This document shows, piece after piece, positions 11,560-23,329 of a stretch of DNA of 64,000 bases (positions within the stretch are counted from its first letter, which is position 1; each line of letters begins with the position of its first letter). A model generated the notes under the pieces. That model saw only the letters and a list, made by a program, of their open reading frames with translations, did no database searches and was not told the origin of the DNA. Location of the stretch: the NCBI GenBank assembly GCA_032622095.1, contig CP136066.1, positions 192,130,816 through 192,194,815 on the forward strand, read 5' to 3'. The stretch is from Siphonodentalium dalli. Lineage: Eukaryota; Mollusca; Scaphopoda; Gadilida; Siphonodentaliidae. The translations under genes were made by a program, and so were the position numbers.

Positions 11560-12110
11560 CCTTAGCAACGGTTGCTATGCAACTATCCGACATCGAAGAA
11601 ATACAAATATGACTGATATTTTAACAATCTAAACTATGTCATGCAGCATTTTTATGGTGAAAATAATATTAGTTGTTGTTAGCGTGGATCTGGCTGGAAA
11701 ATTACCATATTTCTTACTTATATGGTGGTAACGGTTGCTAGGGACATACCCGACATCGAAAAATGGCGAGCTGACTGATATTATGGTAGTTTTAACAAAC
11801 TAATATAAACTACGTCATTATCATTTTAAGGTGAAACAATTTTAATTTTTGTTGTTAGTGTGGGTTCGACTTGAATAAATACTATATATTTCTGGTAGCG
11901 GTTGCTAGCGACATACCCGAAATCGAAAAATGCACACATGACTGATATTATGATAGTTTTAACAAACTAAACTGAGTCATGTAACATTTTCATTATTGAA
12001 AACAATTATTATAATTGTTGTTAGTGTAAACATGACAGTAAACTTGCCGCATTTGTTACCTAACGGTGGTGTAATGGTTGCTATGGACATATCCACCTTT
12101 GAAAACATAC
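11560..12110 (+). repeat. Degenerate tandem array, about 165-bp unit
   Basis: The phrase 'ggttgct' followed by a 'gacatacccgacatcgaa'-like segment and 'ctgatatt...ttttaacaaactaaa' recurs with starts near 11568, 11731, 11898 and 12077, giving about 3.3 diverged units. The array is non-coding. Confidence 0.8.
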
Positions 12111-12244
12111 CATATGTATGAATTTCTGGTAATTTAACTGATATAACTGTTTTATAATATGGTATGAGTTTCGGGAAATTTACATGATATAATTGTTTCA
12201 TAATATGCCATATTATGCTTATAATGACAATAATGCATCACTTA

Positions 12245-13625
12245 GGGCGCGTACACATGAAGCTGCAAGAAAATATCTGCAAGAAAATATCAGGTACAAT
12301 TGTACTCTGATATTTTCTTGCTGCAAAGATTACGCCCGTGAGAAAGCGGCGGGTTAGTTGACGTTGATTGAGCTCAATGTGACTAGTGTTAGTCGTGTTT
12401 GGTTTGTTGAAGTGAATTACTGCGGACAAACAACCTATAGTCCATATCGAATATTCATAGAGTTATAAAGTGTTATGGAAAATTTAAAATGCCACCTATT
12501 TTAACGAGAAAGGAACGCGCCCTCGTCGTTGGAGTAGGGATGTGTGTTCTTCGTGAACACACGAAACGACATCTCAACAGACATTGGTCGGTTCGGCCCT
12601 GGGCCACATCCCACATGCGAGAAGAGCGAGGAACCGCCATCAACACCTTGGAAAATTCTAACTGCACCCCCCCCCCCCTTGAATCAGCATCAGACCAAAC
12701 ACAAGTTTTCCATAATTCCATTTGCACCCCCCCCCCCCTTGCACCTCAGTGCTCTTACATGGTTCGGCCCAGTGTGCGAAAATTTTGTAATCTGAACAAG
12801 AAAATCGCAAAATCCTACCATCTAGACTAGCCTCAATCATTCCTAGAGTTGGAAATTTCAAACCTGACACCCCACTTAGGTTGGAAAATTTACATCTGAT
12901 GACAATTCCAATGACAATGTTGACCAAATGTATGACAATATTGTTTTCTTAAATTAACTAGCAGTTTTTGACTTTTGACTGGCCACGGGGGAGGGACCAG
13001 GACACAAGCTTTCAAAGTGTTGGAAATTTCCAACCTGTCACCCCCTGAGGTTGGAAAGTTTCCAACTGATGACCATTTCAGACCAACATTTTTACCAAAA
13101 ATAGGAAAATATGCAAATATTGGTCCAAAAACTATTAATTCCCCCAAGAATTTTTTTGAAAATCAAACTACAAGAACATTTTCAACCTATTGTTGGTGTG
13201 AAATTTCCAACTAATGTTTTGGCAGGTATGAAATGTCCAACTGTTGAAAATATTGACCAAAGTTGGGGTGAGACACACCCCAAGTCCCCCTGTCCCCACG
13301 TCTCTGTACACATGTATATACATGTATATATAATACACCAGCGGTTCTGACAACCAATATAAAATGGAAATACGTAGTATGTTGAAACAGACGATACTAT
13401 TGATGGATCATAACTCGAGTGCTTGAATTGTTACGATCATATCCCTGCGAGATTAGTTAACGTATACCGATGGCCACCTATCAATGTGAACACATATCAC
13501 CAATTGGCGATAAAATATCAGCGCGCTGCCTTCGTCGGATATTTTCCGGTATTATTTATTTCATTGGTCAAGTAAGTCACATGGGGTATACCTGATATTT
13601 TCTTGCTGGCCATGTGTACACGCCC
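12245..13625. mobile_element. MITE-like element with TIRs and TA target duplication
   Basis: The ends are inverted repeats: the left begins GGGCGCGTACACATG at 12245 and the right ends with CATGTGTACACGCCC at 13625, followed inward by a shared 'gcaagaaaatatc' motif. TA flanks both sides (12243-12244 and 13626-13627), fitting a Tc1/mariner-like or, if TWA is counted, a Harbinger-like insertion. A palindrome at about 12284-12318 repeats the subterminal motif. The interior holds two 12-C tracts 60 bases apart (12667, 12727) and repeated 'ggttggaaa' blocks. No transposase is seen, so it is non-autonomous. Confidence 0.6.
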
Positions 13626-13629
13626 TAAA

Positions 13630-14740
13630 GGTTGTTGTATTGTGTACTGATGCATCCCCATGTGATTCTCATGTGGCAGATTGGTAGTGAGGTTTCAATA
13701 TTGCTAGGTAACAACTACCCTTGACAAATCTACATAAAACTGACAAACTATTCAATTATTTTTATCAGAATGATATTCCTGTGTGGAGTTTATGATTGTA
13801 TCTTCCATCAATCGATTGTTGGAATACATTTTAATGAGACGTGTAAAAATATTGAACCACAATTATGTCGATACCCCCCACCCCATGGAATCCGAAATTC
13901 GCACTACATTTGACAACGGCATCCACGCAGAACACTCTGTCACGGTGTGGTAGCATCCTGGTGCCTGGACTATATAATGTGAACATAACTTGTGACTTAG
14001 AGCCTAACCATAAACTTAACTGTGAGTTTGTGCAACACCAGTACGGCGTTTAGATGGCTGCGATGTGTTCGTCGCGTTGTATCCATTAACACAACCCAGC
14101 GGAGAAATGGTTTCAATCCAACTAAATCCCCAACCATAAATAAGACATGCCATGGAAGCGCGTGCGTCATTCCTGATTTTCACAGATGGCGAAGCGAAGG
14201 GAATTTGTCTTGTATTTATGAGAATAAATATTTAGGTGATGAGATTTGATATTTTTCATTGTCGTAAAATGTATGTATAACAGATATATTGATTTGTAAT
14301 ATTGGATTTATTCCAATATCATTCTTTTATATCAGCCACAAATGGAAGCTCTGCAACCGTGTAAAACGGTTTAACGCAGACAACGGAACGTAACATTTGA
14401 ACTGACCGCAGTCGTCTAAAAGTTACTTTCAAAATCGAGCGTTAAGATACTTCCTTGGGTTCCACAGATTCTGTCCGCTTTTAGCTCTAAATTGGGAAAT
14501 TGGTATACATTCGAGTCAAGTCCGAAGATTCATGGCTTAACATGGCAATACTATGGAATTATTTTATACACATGCAAGATGACAGATTAGCAAAACAAAA
14601 TTATCTGAATGCTTATGAATAATAGCGTTTTGTAGCGAATAGTAGTGTTTTGTCAGAAATAAATATGACAAGCACCTTTGAAAACCTACAAATATGTAAT
14701 ATACGTGACCTCGAGCGATAGCTTTCCGCATTTAAACAGA
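13630..14740. other. No recognised gene
   Basis: Short ORFs at 13865-14249 have no recognisable domain. No repeats were identified. Confidence 0.4.
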
Positions 14741-14744
14741 AAAC

Positions 14745-15175
14745 TTGGATTGAAAAAATGACATATGTACCAAAGCTACGCACACACCGACTCTTTAAGA
14801 AAAATTATGCTATTGAAAAATATATTTCCATGAACATGGATAAGTCCCACCTCTCCATACTTTCACAATTTCGATGTGCGGTTTTACCTCTGCGGATAGA
14901 AACCGGTCTTTTCAGAAACGAGAAAATCGAACAAAGAATCTATTATGTGCAGCTCTGACAAAGTTGAAGACGAAAAACATTTTCTTTTGTTTTGTCCCTT
15001 TTACAATGACATCCGGATGCATGTTTTAAATTCCGTCCCAAGATATATTAGCGACATGTTTAAAACAGACCACATCGATGACTCTTCTACTGAGCTAATT
15101 TCATTTCCTCGGCAATTAGCAACATTTCTTTTTGATGCTTTTATGCGAAGAAAACGATTCACATACAGGTGAATT
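14745..15175 (+). pseudogene. C-terminal remnant of another non-LTR retrotransposon (zinc motif, frameshifted)
   Basis: Two overlapping frames (14758-14958 and 14945-15172) encode KLRTHRLFKKNYAIEKYIS...SQFRCAVLPLRIETG, then CSSDKVEDEKHFLLFCPFYN. This is the post-RT region and CxxC-HxxxxC-type zinc tail common in non-LTR elements (often annotated zf-RVT). A frameshift near 14945 separates the halves. It is distinct from families A, B and C in this window. Confidence 0.65.
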
Positions 15176-15375
15176 ACACACCAAAGTATCAACATATAAG
15201 ACATATATATAAACAAATATATAAACACGAATATCTCCAAATTGTTTAAGATTAAAATGAAATTCTCTACTTGATATCCTCTTAATATCATCATTGAGGA
15301 CAGTCCACGTGTGCTTGACCAAACCATGTACATAATCTTGTGAACCTTGTTTTTGGTTGACCTCTTTTTGTTTAA

Positions 15376-15575
15376 CCCTTTCAGTGCCAAGTCCGATCTT
15401 TGTATCAACCCATATTTCCTTGATCATTTTTCAAATTTATTGATTATAATAATGTGATACATTGATGGAATTAGAGCTCTTTCCATCAATGTATCACATT
15501 ATTATAATCAATAAATTTGAAAAATGATCAAGGAAATATGAGTTGATACAAAAATCGGACTTGGCACTGAAAGGG
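15376..15575. mobile_element. Palindromic 200-bp MITE with TTAA target duplication (piggyBac-like)
   Basis: The two halves are reverse complements with only about two visible mismatches over 95 bases, around a 10-base centre at 15471-15480. Ends read CCCTTTCAGTGCC and GGCACTGAAAGGG, each flanked by TTAA (15372-15375 and 15576-15579). TTAA duplication with CCCTTT ends is typical of piggyBac-derived MITEs. It sits in a TTTAAA at the 3' terminus of the adjacent family C non-LTR copy. Confidence 0.8.
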
Positions 15576-15581
15576 TTAAAC

Positions 15582-16412
15582 ATATTATATTTGTTCATAA
15601 ATTGATTTATGACAAAAGAGATTGGAGGACAAGTTCTATAATCACATAGAATACCCTCATCTCCCCAGTATAATACACTGATAAATGTTAACAATGAAGA
15701 CGAACAAACACACGGTATATAATATACATACATATAATGGAACAATATATGAAAAATAAACAGAATGGCGATTGTGGAGTAGAATCGGAAGTTCGGTACA
15801 GTGACGAGATGGGTTGAGTGTGTGTATGCTTCATCAACACGTCGGTGATAATTCCCATGCAACAAGTAAAATACGATAGTACAGGCATGTATCAATTATT
15901 CAATGCCTTAACAGGGGCATAACTGGGATATATATTACATAGGAAACAAGGTACAAATATAGAATATATTCTACTATAAGTAGATTGTTAGTGTAAAATG
16001 GCATGGGCAAAGTGTTCTCTCAAATCGACCGGAATCTCTAACATACGACTGTATAGCCTTAAAAATATCACTATTCTCAGTATAAGTTAGTTCGGGTTTA
16101 CCATAACAATATGTCTACAGAGTTAATATTATATTGCATGAGATTATTATTAAGTCTTAGCCGAGATTCCGCATAATGGTTACATTCAAAGAAAATTATT
16201 AGCATTTCTTCCCGGAAGCCACACGAGCATGTTGTGGAATCTGAGATATGATTGCATAATTTATCGGAGTATAGACCACTACATTTACATCGAAGTTTCG
16301 TGTGAATAATATTAAAATAACGACTCCCATTTGTGAAATACAAAGGTGGCTTCAGCCTTGTACCCGCGTAGTGCATATGTTTCAATTGCTTCACGAATTC
16401 AATTGACCTCTT
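15582..16412 (-). pseudogene. 5'-truncated family C non-LTR retrotransposon copy (C-terminus and 3' UTR)
   Basis: Minus-strand 16098-16439 encodes FVKQLKHMHYAGTRLKPPLY and ISDSTTCSCGFREE, almost the same as the copies at 43.1 kb and 45.0 kb. The 3' UTR with AYTHSTHLVTVPNF-coding similarity follows, down to a terminal 'gtttaa'. Homology stops near 16412, giving a 5' truncation. The zinc motif CSCGF...FFECNHY is partly damaged by a frameshift. Confidence 0.85.
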
Positions 16413-16816
16413 GTCTGTGGTCGAATTTGCTGAGTACATGTCGCGTATTGGGGGTCAATCATTCGCGAACATCCAACAGGGCTGATTCGAATGTACATAT
16501 GAATTGATAGCTGATGTTTGTAGAACATAGAAAACGAAACTGACAGGTTATCCACTTTATTACACGCTTGTTCCCAGAAGTACAGTGTTATTGCTGTTTC
16601 ATATTTACAAATACGCATGGAACGTACGTTCCATACGCATCTCGTTGACGTAAAATGACATACACGACGTTCGCCTCAACCACGAAACCGGAACTATAAA
16701 ATAAATGCATTATCACACATGACAAAACACGCCCTCTATGTGCCTAATAAACCTTCTAAGTCTGTAATTTTAATGCACGGATTCTAGGACGCGAAGCTTG
16801 TAATAAATATAGAACG

Positions 16817-16945
16817 ACACGATGTGTAAATAGCTTTGTCGACACGGCACTTGTGTTGTCGCGGAAGGATAGAACTCGAGGCCCAGGTTCTATCCTTCCG
16901 CGACAGCACGAGTGTCGTATAGACAAACCCATCTACACATCGTGT
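16817..16945. repeat. Imperfect palindrome, about 59-bp arms
   Basis: Arms 16817-16875 and 16887-16945 pair with a perfect 18-base core ('gtcgcggaaggatagaac') next to an 11-base loop. This is a foldback or MITE-type structure; no coding. Confidence 0.85.
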
Positions 16946-16949
16946 AGTT

Positions 16950-17500
16950 ATGTGTATATATATTCCCCGTAAAGTATGTCCTGTATACTATTTATCCACA
17001 CAAACCTATCGACAAATATCACACCTAGATGCTTATATTTATTTACTTCGTGGATTTCCCACTTGACAAATTAAGGGTGGATGATCAGTTTCATTCTTCC
17101 AACGCCAAAACAGCATGGTTTCTGTGATAATGATTAAAAGTATATAACCATCCATTTATCTGCCAATTCTGCAAGTTGATTCATAGCTTCATTAATTGTA
17201 CCTGTAGCCAACACATGGTCTTCCATAGTAAGATACATTTAGGTGACACCAGGACAAATCGTATTTCACTCTTAAAACCACCCGTTGACACCTCAATATA
17301 GATTTTATTTGTAGTCGTGTATTGTATTATTTCCACCCACCTGGTCGAAACAGCGTTCAAACCACAGTATATCCTGTCTCCATCTGGATGAATGTGCGTC
17401 TAAATTGACATCATGAACAACTGGGGCACAGAGAGGAGAGTTTGTTTTGAGGATCTCTGAACACAGAAAATCTTCATTTCTGACCGTGGCAAAGTATATG
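16950..17500. other. No recognised gene
   Basis: No ORF with family features and no clear repeat. Confidence 0.4.
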
Positions 17501-17501
17501 G

Positions 17502-18030
17502 GGTAGAGCCCGCGAGCTGTAATATGGGGTGTGAGGGGGTGGCCGAGGTGTCCCTTGGTTGGATGTTATGTTGTAGTTTGTAGAGCCCGCGAACTTTAAT
17601 ATGGGGTGTGAGGGGGTGGCCGAGGTATCCTTTAATATGGGGTGTGAGGGGTGCCCGAGGTGTCCCTTGGTTGGATGTTATGTTGTAGTTTGTAGAGCCC
17701 GCGAACTTTAATATGGGGTGTGAGGGGGTGGCCGAGGTATCCTTTAATATGGGGTGTGAGGGGGTGCCCGAGGTGTCCCTTGGTTAGATGTTATGTTGTA
17801 GTTTGTAGAGCCCGCGAACTTTAATATGGGGTGTGAGGGGGTGGCTGAGGTATCCTTTAATATGGGGTGTGAGGGGGTGCCCGAGGTGTCCCTTGGTTGG
17901 ATGTTATGTTGTAGTTTGTAGAGCCCGCGAACTTTAATATGGGGTGTGAGGGGGTGGCTGAGGTATCCTTTAATATGGGGTGTGAGGGGGTGCCAGAGGT
18001 GTCCCTTGGTTGGATGTTATGTTGTAGTTG
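17502..18030. repeat. Minisatellite, 113-bp unit, about 4.5 copies
   Basis: 'tagagcccgcga' recurs at 17503, 17581, 17693, 17806 and 17919. After a shorter first unit the spacing is 112-113 bases. Each unit itself contains two versions of 'aatatggggtgtgaggg', so it grew from a shorter half-unit. The minus-strand ORF at 17857-18081 is just repeat translation. Confidence 0.9.
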
Positions 18031-20510
18031 TAGTTGCTGAGCGAGCCATGTTGGTGCGCTGGAATGAAGAACCCGGCCCATGCTAAAATGTTAAGATGTT
18101 GTTGGTTGTATTAGTTGAGGACATGCGAGGGACATTGAGGAGCGCGCCGTGTTCACAAAGGCCACACAGGGCCCACACATATTTTTTAGATATATGTGAA
18201 TGGTATTTAACAAGAGAGATATGCACATAATATACATTCAATAGATTTTTTTTTGTATGTTTGGTATTTTCTTTTATTTTAATAAAATTTTATATGTACA
18301 TATTTGGACAATGACAATGTGTACTTGAGCTGTCCCCCGACTCCCGAAGAAAGGCCAGATGGGCCACAATTCACAAAACGAATTAAATACCTCCCCTTTA
18401 ATTGCCTGAGGTAACACCATCGCCAAGTGAATTACCAGCTGCTTTTTTTCCAGGGGAGAGCCCCCCCCCCCGTAAAATAAAGGGTTGTATGTTAGCTGTT
18501 CTTGTAACTCTCCTTTATTGAAGCGAGACACAAAGGTTGTGAAAATAAGTCTTGACAATTTCAAAATGCATATGCTATGGTGGCCTTTTCTTTATGTGCA
18601 CAATGGTCAGGAATACAATACTGCTGAATCGTGCAAACTATACACACTTTTTCGATAATCCCATACAATTGAAACTCTGGCTTGAAAATTACATTTAACT
18701 TTGATCATATATTTTGGGTAACAACACATATATATATGGAGGATCTCCAACGAGTTATGTTGGGATATAAGATTTTATGAAAAGAGTTTGATAAATTGGA
18801 TTCAAAACGAGTCGTAGACGAGTTGTGTTTCAAATTTATCATAACGTGTTGAAGATCGTGTATATCATATGAAAAAACACAAGAGCTTTATGCCTTTCTA
18901 ACAAATCAAATTTGTTGGACAAGAATTTAACTTTAATGAAAAAAACAAATTATTTGTTCATGTCTGATGATGGTGTCATGCGCGGCTTATTGACACAGTA
19001 TTAATCCGCCTGAATCAATGTTAAGACGCGCGGTCATTGTGTTGGCGCGACGCCAAGTGATATGTAACTAGTGAGATATAAGAAAATATGTAACCGCTTT
19101 TTTAATGATATAATAGGGGTTACATGTGATATATATAAAGATGTGAATATATTATCGTATAATATTTTAGGTATAACATTGATGTTGGAAATAGACGGAC
19201 GTCTTGATGACATGACTACTCCACAAAAGGCCAACATTCTATACTATGTCCATGGGACGGCGGAAAATGCTTGAATATTCGACCGGGTTGGTAAATAAGA
19301 GCGAACTATTCGCGCATATCCATCTAAAGAATTTGCTGATATCGACAACATGAAATGATACAAACGCCCTTTATGTGTTTTATACTGTGATTTAGATGTT
19401 AAATACATTTGTGATTTGGTCGAGCATGGCAATATAATGTATGGAATTCACAAAATTGTGCGTCGCTTTACAATGATTTTTTATTAAGCATTTTATTATA
19501 TCAATAAAACGATATATAGGCGATATAATAAATATAATGTATGTAAAATAGGAATGGAGAAATAGTTAGTCAATTATAGAGAGTTTAAGTGTTGAAATCT
19601 GAGGAAAGGGGATAGTAAAGGAAAGATAGAGTTTTCATATTTCTGTTTGTAACTTTGTCGTAGTCTTAGAAGCTCTACAATGGTCATCAACACACTCCGG
19701 TGTGCCCATCATTCTTCTACAGCTCCCGTCATAATGAAGAATCCAGTGTTTTCTGTGAGTATTGTATTGAAGTAAGACATAGTGTTAAGTCATGAAATGC
19801 CTGTCTCGGTCAATATGCCCTGTGTTCCACCTGTTTAACATGACCTTAATCTGGTTTCATTTTGCGTGGTAGCCAGTGGTATTTGTATTAAACACAATTA
19901 TTAACGTGTGACTATCGTGCGCTTCTGTGTTGTGCGATTTCATGATTCGAGTGAAGCCTGGCTTGGCTCAGTCACTGCTCACATTTCGCGACTGCTCAGC
20001 TTTGTAAGTATATATTAAATCTCACTGTAGAATTATATGACTATGTCTTCTAGTACATTCATATAGCCTGTTATGGCATTATAATCATATACAGGCCAAT
20101 AACTTGAATTGGTCTACGACAACCATACGTACATGTGGGCCCAATCATACTACATGTCCGTCCGTCCACCTGTCCTATTATTGTATCACGTTTATTTCAC
20201 TGAAACATTACCCCTGCTCCGTTTCCTTCTTGTCCCATTTCTTCTTCTTTTCGTTCTTTCCTCTTATCCCAACGACATCGATTATAGCGTTGATAAATGT
20301 ATCCCCAATATCCATCGAACCAATGAGTGCAGGTTGATTTAGCTTCCCTCAGATAATGTCACGAGGTAAGACAATATGTTGCTCCCACCCCTTCTAATTC
20401 TCGTATCTCTCTTTTCCTATGCACCTCTCCCTCGCAAAAACGAAGCACGTTCTGTCCCTCAAGCCGTTCGTCACAACTCCCAGATGCTAGTACTACCAAG
20501 TATCTTTCTT
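18031..20510. other. No recognised gene
   Basis: Small ORFs, for example 19071-19274, have no recognised family. Some of 20100-20510 may be the 5' UTR of the non-LTR element that begins its ORF at 20578. Confidence 0.4.
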
Positions 20511-20514
20511 GTGA

Positions 20515-21560
20515 ACCATGACTGCCAATCATCGAGCACTTTGTACATTTATGGATTAAAATATATTATTTGGGACAATGGTTGACATCACCCAACATCG
20601 TGCTCGCATTGGCATGTTCTTGTCGAAAGCATCGCGACTCCACCGGGGGAAGCGTTTTGATTATGTTATGTCTGAAGCATTTATCATCTTTCTTTTGCTT
20701 CGTACAAAAAAATTAACTGATGACAAAATTATGGGTATACTACTCTTACTGATGTGCTTCTTTCCACAAATAATGGGCTTATTTGTAAAACACACCATTG
20801 AACTAGGGAACTCAGTTGTAGGTAAGTTAAATCGTGTGGACCCACACGTATTCGCCTCAACCACATATAATGTTAAACTTCTAGCGCACGTAATTTTTGT
20901 ATTAATCTCATGCTTGTTGTTACTATTAAGTGGTGATATCGAACAAAACCCGGGTCCAATTCGTGAAGGTGGGCCACTAAGATCTTGCTCTGTTTTGCAG
21001 CTGAATATCCAGAGTATTAGAAATAAAATGACAATGCTAAATGTACGCTTCTAACCAATTATTTTAATATTAATTTACAATGCAAGTAGATTGACTCTGT
21101 TTTTTTTCAAATTTCCTCCATGTGGACCGCGATGCGTTTCGAGTTGAATTTGAATTGTCCATGGTTCATAAATAGTACATGTTATAAATATCAAAGTTGT
21201 GTAACTAAAAATATACACGGTACTTCGCTTCACTCACCTCTTTCATTTTGGCTGATGTACGGTATACAATATACCAATTAACTTGACAAACGTTCTTCCT
21301 TCCTGCACTCTATCCCTCTACCCCCTCCTAGAACAATATTTTTTCGGATCTAACATGATATCCCTGTCTGCTAAATTTACCCTATATGGTATCTATTCTG
21401 ATACCAAGGGTAAACTTCTTATTCCGAGGAAAAGACTTGATAAAAGCCTTTCGGGCTTGTTGTCTAATCCCCGTTTTTGAACATGTGTTGTAAATTATGT
21501 CAATTTGTTTGTATGTGTTAAATGTTCTGTTCGAAAATTAAATATTGTTTACACTATAAG
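20515..21560 (+). mobile_element. Family B (2A-bearing) non-LTR retrotransposon with its enzymatic core deleted
   Basis: The short leader around 20520-20577 aligns with the 5' leader of the fuller copy at about 30000. The N-terminal ORF (20578-21054) follows. The 3' UTR at about 21260-21560, with 'gaaaagacttgataaaagcc' and the terminal 'attaaatattgttt', then appears without any endonuclease or RT between. The 3' UTR matches the fragments at 25670-25757 and 30048-30115. The origin of 21060-21260 is unclear. Confidence 0.75.
20578..21054 (+). CDS. N-terminal leader protein of family B element ending in a 2A ribosome-skipping motif
   Basis: The ORF has 158 residues from ATG 20578. Residues 1-45 contain RARIG and RFDYVMSEAFIIFLLLR, and two hydrophobic segments lie at about 51-70 and 101-118. 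Then comes SGDIEQNPGP (118-127; motif DIEQNPGP at 20935-20958). DxExNPGP is the 2A consensus: the ribosome skips the Gly-Pro bond, releasing the upstream peptide. The 2A is followed by SVLQLNIQSIRNKM, the start of the APE endonuclease in the fuller copy, but the ORF stops after residue 158. Similar 2A motifs are known near the N-terminus of CR1-like elements in sea urchin and other marine animals. Function here is inferred. Confidence 0.85.
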   Translation: MVDITQHRARIGMFLSKASRLHRGKRFDYVMSEAFIIFLLLRTKKLTDDKIMGILLLLMCFFPQIMGLFVKHTIELGNSVVGKLNRVDPHVFASTTYNVKLLAHVIFVLISCLLLLLSGDIEQNPGPIREGGPLRSCSVLQLNIQSIRNKMTMLNVRF

Positions 21561-21657
21561 TCATGAAATTTCAACCACGGCCACCATGACCAGATAATGG
21601 TCAATTTCGTATTTTACATGCAAAGAAAGTCCATACCTTGAATATACCAGTCTATAA

Positions 21658-21990
21658 CACACATACAGACAGGCAGACAGAAGTTTCAAAAGACATAATA
21701 GACTAGCTGATGCGCCCGACTTCGTCCGAGCTATTTAGGGATTTCTTTGTGAAAAGTCAACGTTGAAAAGACAAAACATATTGTTAGATCTGTCCAGAAA
21801 CATGCCTATAAGTGAGGGTATATGAGCAAGGTCAAGGTCAGGGACCCGGTCGCACGTGAACTTGGATCTACCCATGTTGTTCCCGGGATCAAAGTAGGCC
21901 TACATACCAAATTTGAGTCGGATCGGTCGAGCGGTTTCGAGTCAAAAAGACACACAGAGACAGAAGAAGTTTCAAAATAGATATTATATT
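21658..21990. repeat. Probable dispersed repeat remnant with short terminal direct repeats
   Basis: 'cagacagaagtttcaaaa' (about 21673) and 'gacagaagaagtttcaaaa' (about 21959) bracket a segment containing 'gactagctgatgcgcccgac' and 'gatcggtcgagcggtttcga', phrases of a type common in dispersed invertebrate repeats. The class is not established. Confidence 0.4.
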
Positions 21991-22044
21991 TAAATGTATG
22001 TACATAAAGTGATATTTGGCCATCGAATTCTGGGTCCTTTGTGT

Positions 22045-22195
22045 GCATAATCATCATCATAATTATCATCATCCTCGCCTTCCTCGCCATCATCCTCGTC
22101 GTCATCCTCGTCCATCATTGTCGTTTTCGTCATCGCTGCTGTCGTTGTCATCGTCATCTCCTCGTCGTCATCGTCATCATCATCATCTTCGGGGA
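22045..22195 (+). repeat. Cryptic trinucleotide repeat (ATC/GTC-rich)
   Basis: The run is made of imperfect 'atc', 'gtc' and 'ctc' triplets. The His/Arg/Ser-rich ORF across it is low-complexity translation. Confidence 0.9.
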
Positions 22196-22199
22196 CAGA

Positions 22200-22900
22200 A
22201 TATCATAGCATGCTTTTTTGTTGTAAATTAAGTTTATTTGTGCATAAGTGTCATATCTATAACAGAGCACCAGGTACGGTCAACAGGAATACCTATATAA
22301 GACCAGACCCAAAAACCAATAGTCATCATTCAATACACGTGAGCGGGTAATTGCTTTTTTAATAAGAGAAACGTTGGAGTTTGGGTTGGAGTTCTTCTGT
22401 ATATATGAAATATATGTGATTTATACTTGGAATCAAGACAAACGTTCTATTTATTATTGTCGACACTTTTGTTAAATGTTTATCTTATTAGGATTGGAAT
22501 AAAATATGTTTACAACAGACGAACGTGAAGTGTGGGATGTCAGACAGTTAGGAATTCCAACCGAATGCACTGTTCGTGCAGGCGCGCTTCGTCTAGTGAC
22601 TCTGTTAGTGTAAACATATTTTTATTTCCAAATCCAAACAATTGACATAATACACAGATGACATATATATACCACATATAAGAGTTAATTTTGGAAATGA
22701 GGATCAGACAAGCCCGATGGGCTTATATGCAGTCTTCTCCTCTTTGGTGACATTTCCCTTCCCCAATAAGTGAGGGAGGGTATCGATCAGATGGGAAGGG
22801 ATTGAAATAATGGTTTAGGAGAGGTGGAGATATATAACTAAATTTGAGTTAGGGATGGAAAAAAGGAAGAATATAGTGTTAGGGATAGCATGATGTAGCG
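22200..22900. other. No recognised gene
   Basis: Nothing supported in this stretch. Confidence 0.4.
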
Positions 22901-22975
22901 AGAGAGGGAGGGGGAGAGAGAGAGGGAGAGAGAGCGCGCGCGCAAGAGGGTGAGAGAGCAGAAGACGCGGGGGGG
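22898..22975 (+). repeat. GA/GC-rich low-complexity tract
   Basis: Purine-rich 'gagaggga' repeats with a central 'gcgcgcgcgc'. Confidence 0.85.
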
Positions 22976-23329
22976 ACAGATGAATCGTGAAATGATGAGT
23001 GGTGGGGAATTTTCAATAATTGAGTTGTTACGTGGTTACAATTATGCTCGTCTATAGTAAGTTGCATGCGTCAGAACCCATGGGAGGGGGTCAATCACAT
23101 TGGCTGTTAACTGGTTCTATCGGTCAAAAAGTTATTAATTAAACAGACACACACGGCTACGAGTGTTCATAATAAAACTATGTCGTGGAATAGCTATCTT
23201 TCGTGAGAACAAGTACGTATTCAGCAGCACTAACCTGAATATCGGAAGGCATTTAGTGCTACATATATTCTGGGGGATATTTTGCTGTCGCATAACGCGA
23301 CCGGAATCCAAATCAATTTGTAACTCGTT

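Noticed and set aside
17502-18030. CRISPR-like array
   Set aside because: Repeats are contiguous 113-bp units without unique spacers, and the genome is eukaryotic.
20104-20342. Two overlapping 77-codon plus-strand ORFs before the 2A leader
   Set aside because: Low-complexity Tyr/Phe/Ser-rich frames, not conserved in the other family B copy.
22016-22231. His/Arg-rich ORF
   Set aside because: Low-complexity triplet repeat translation.
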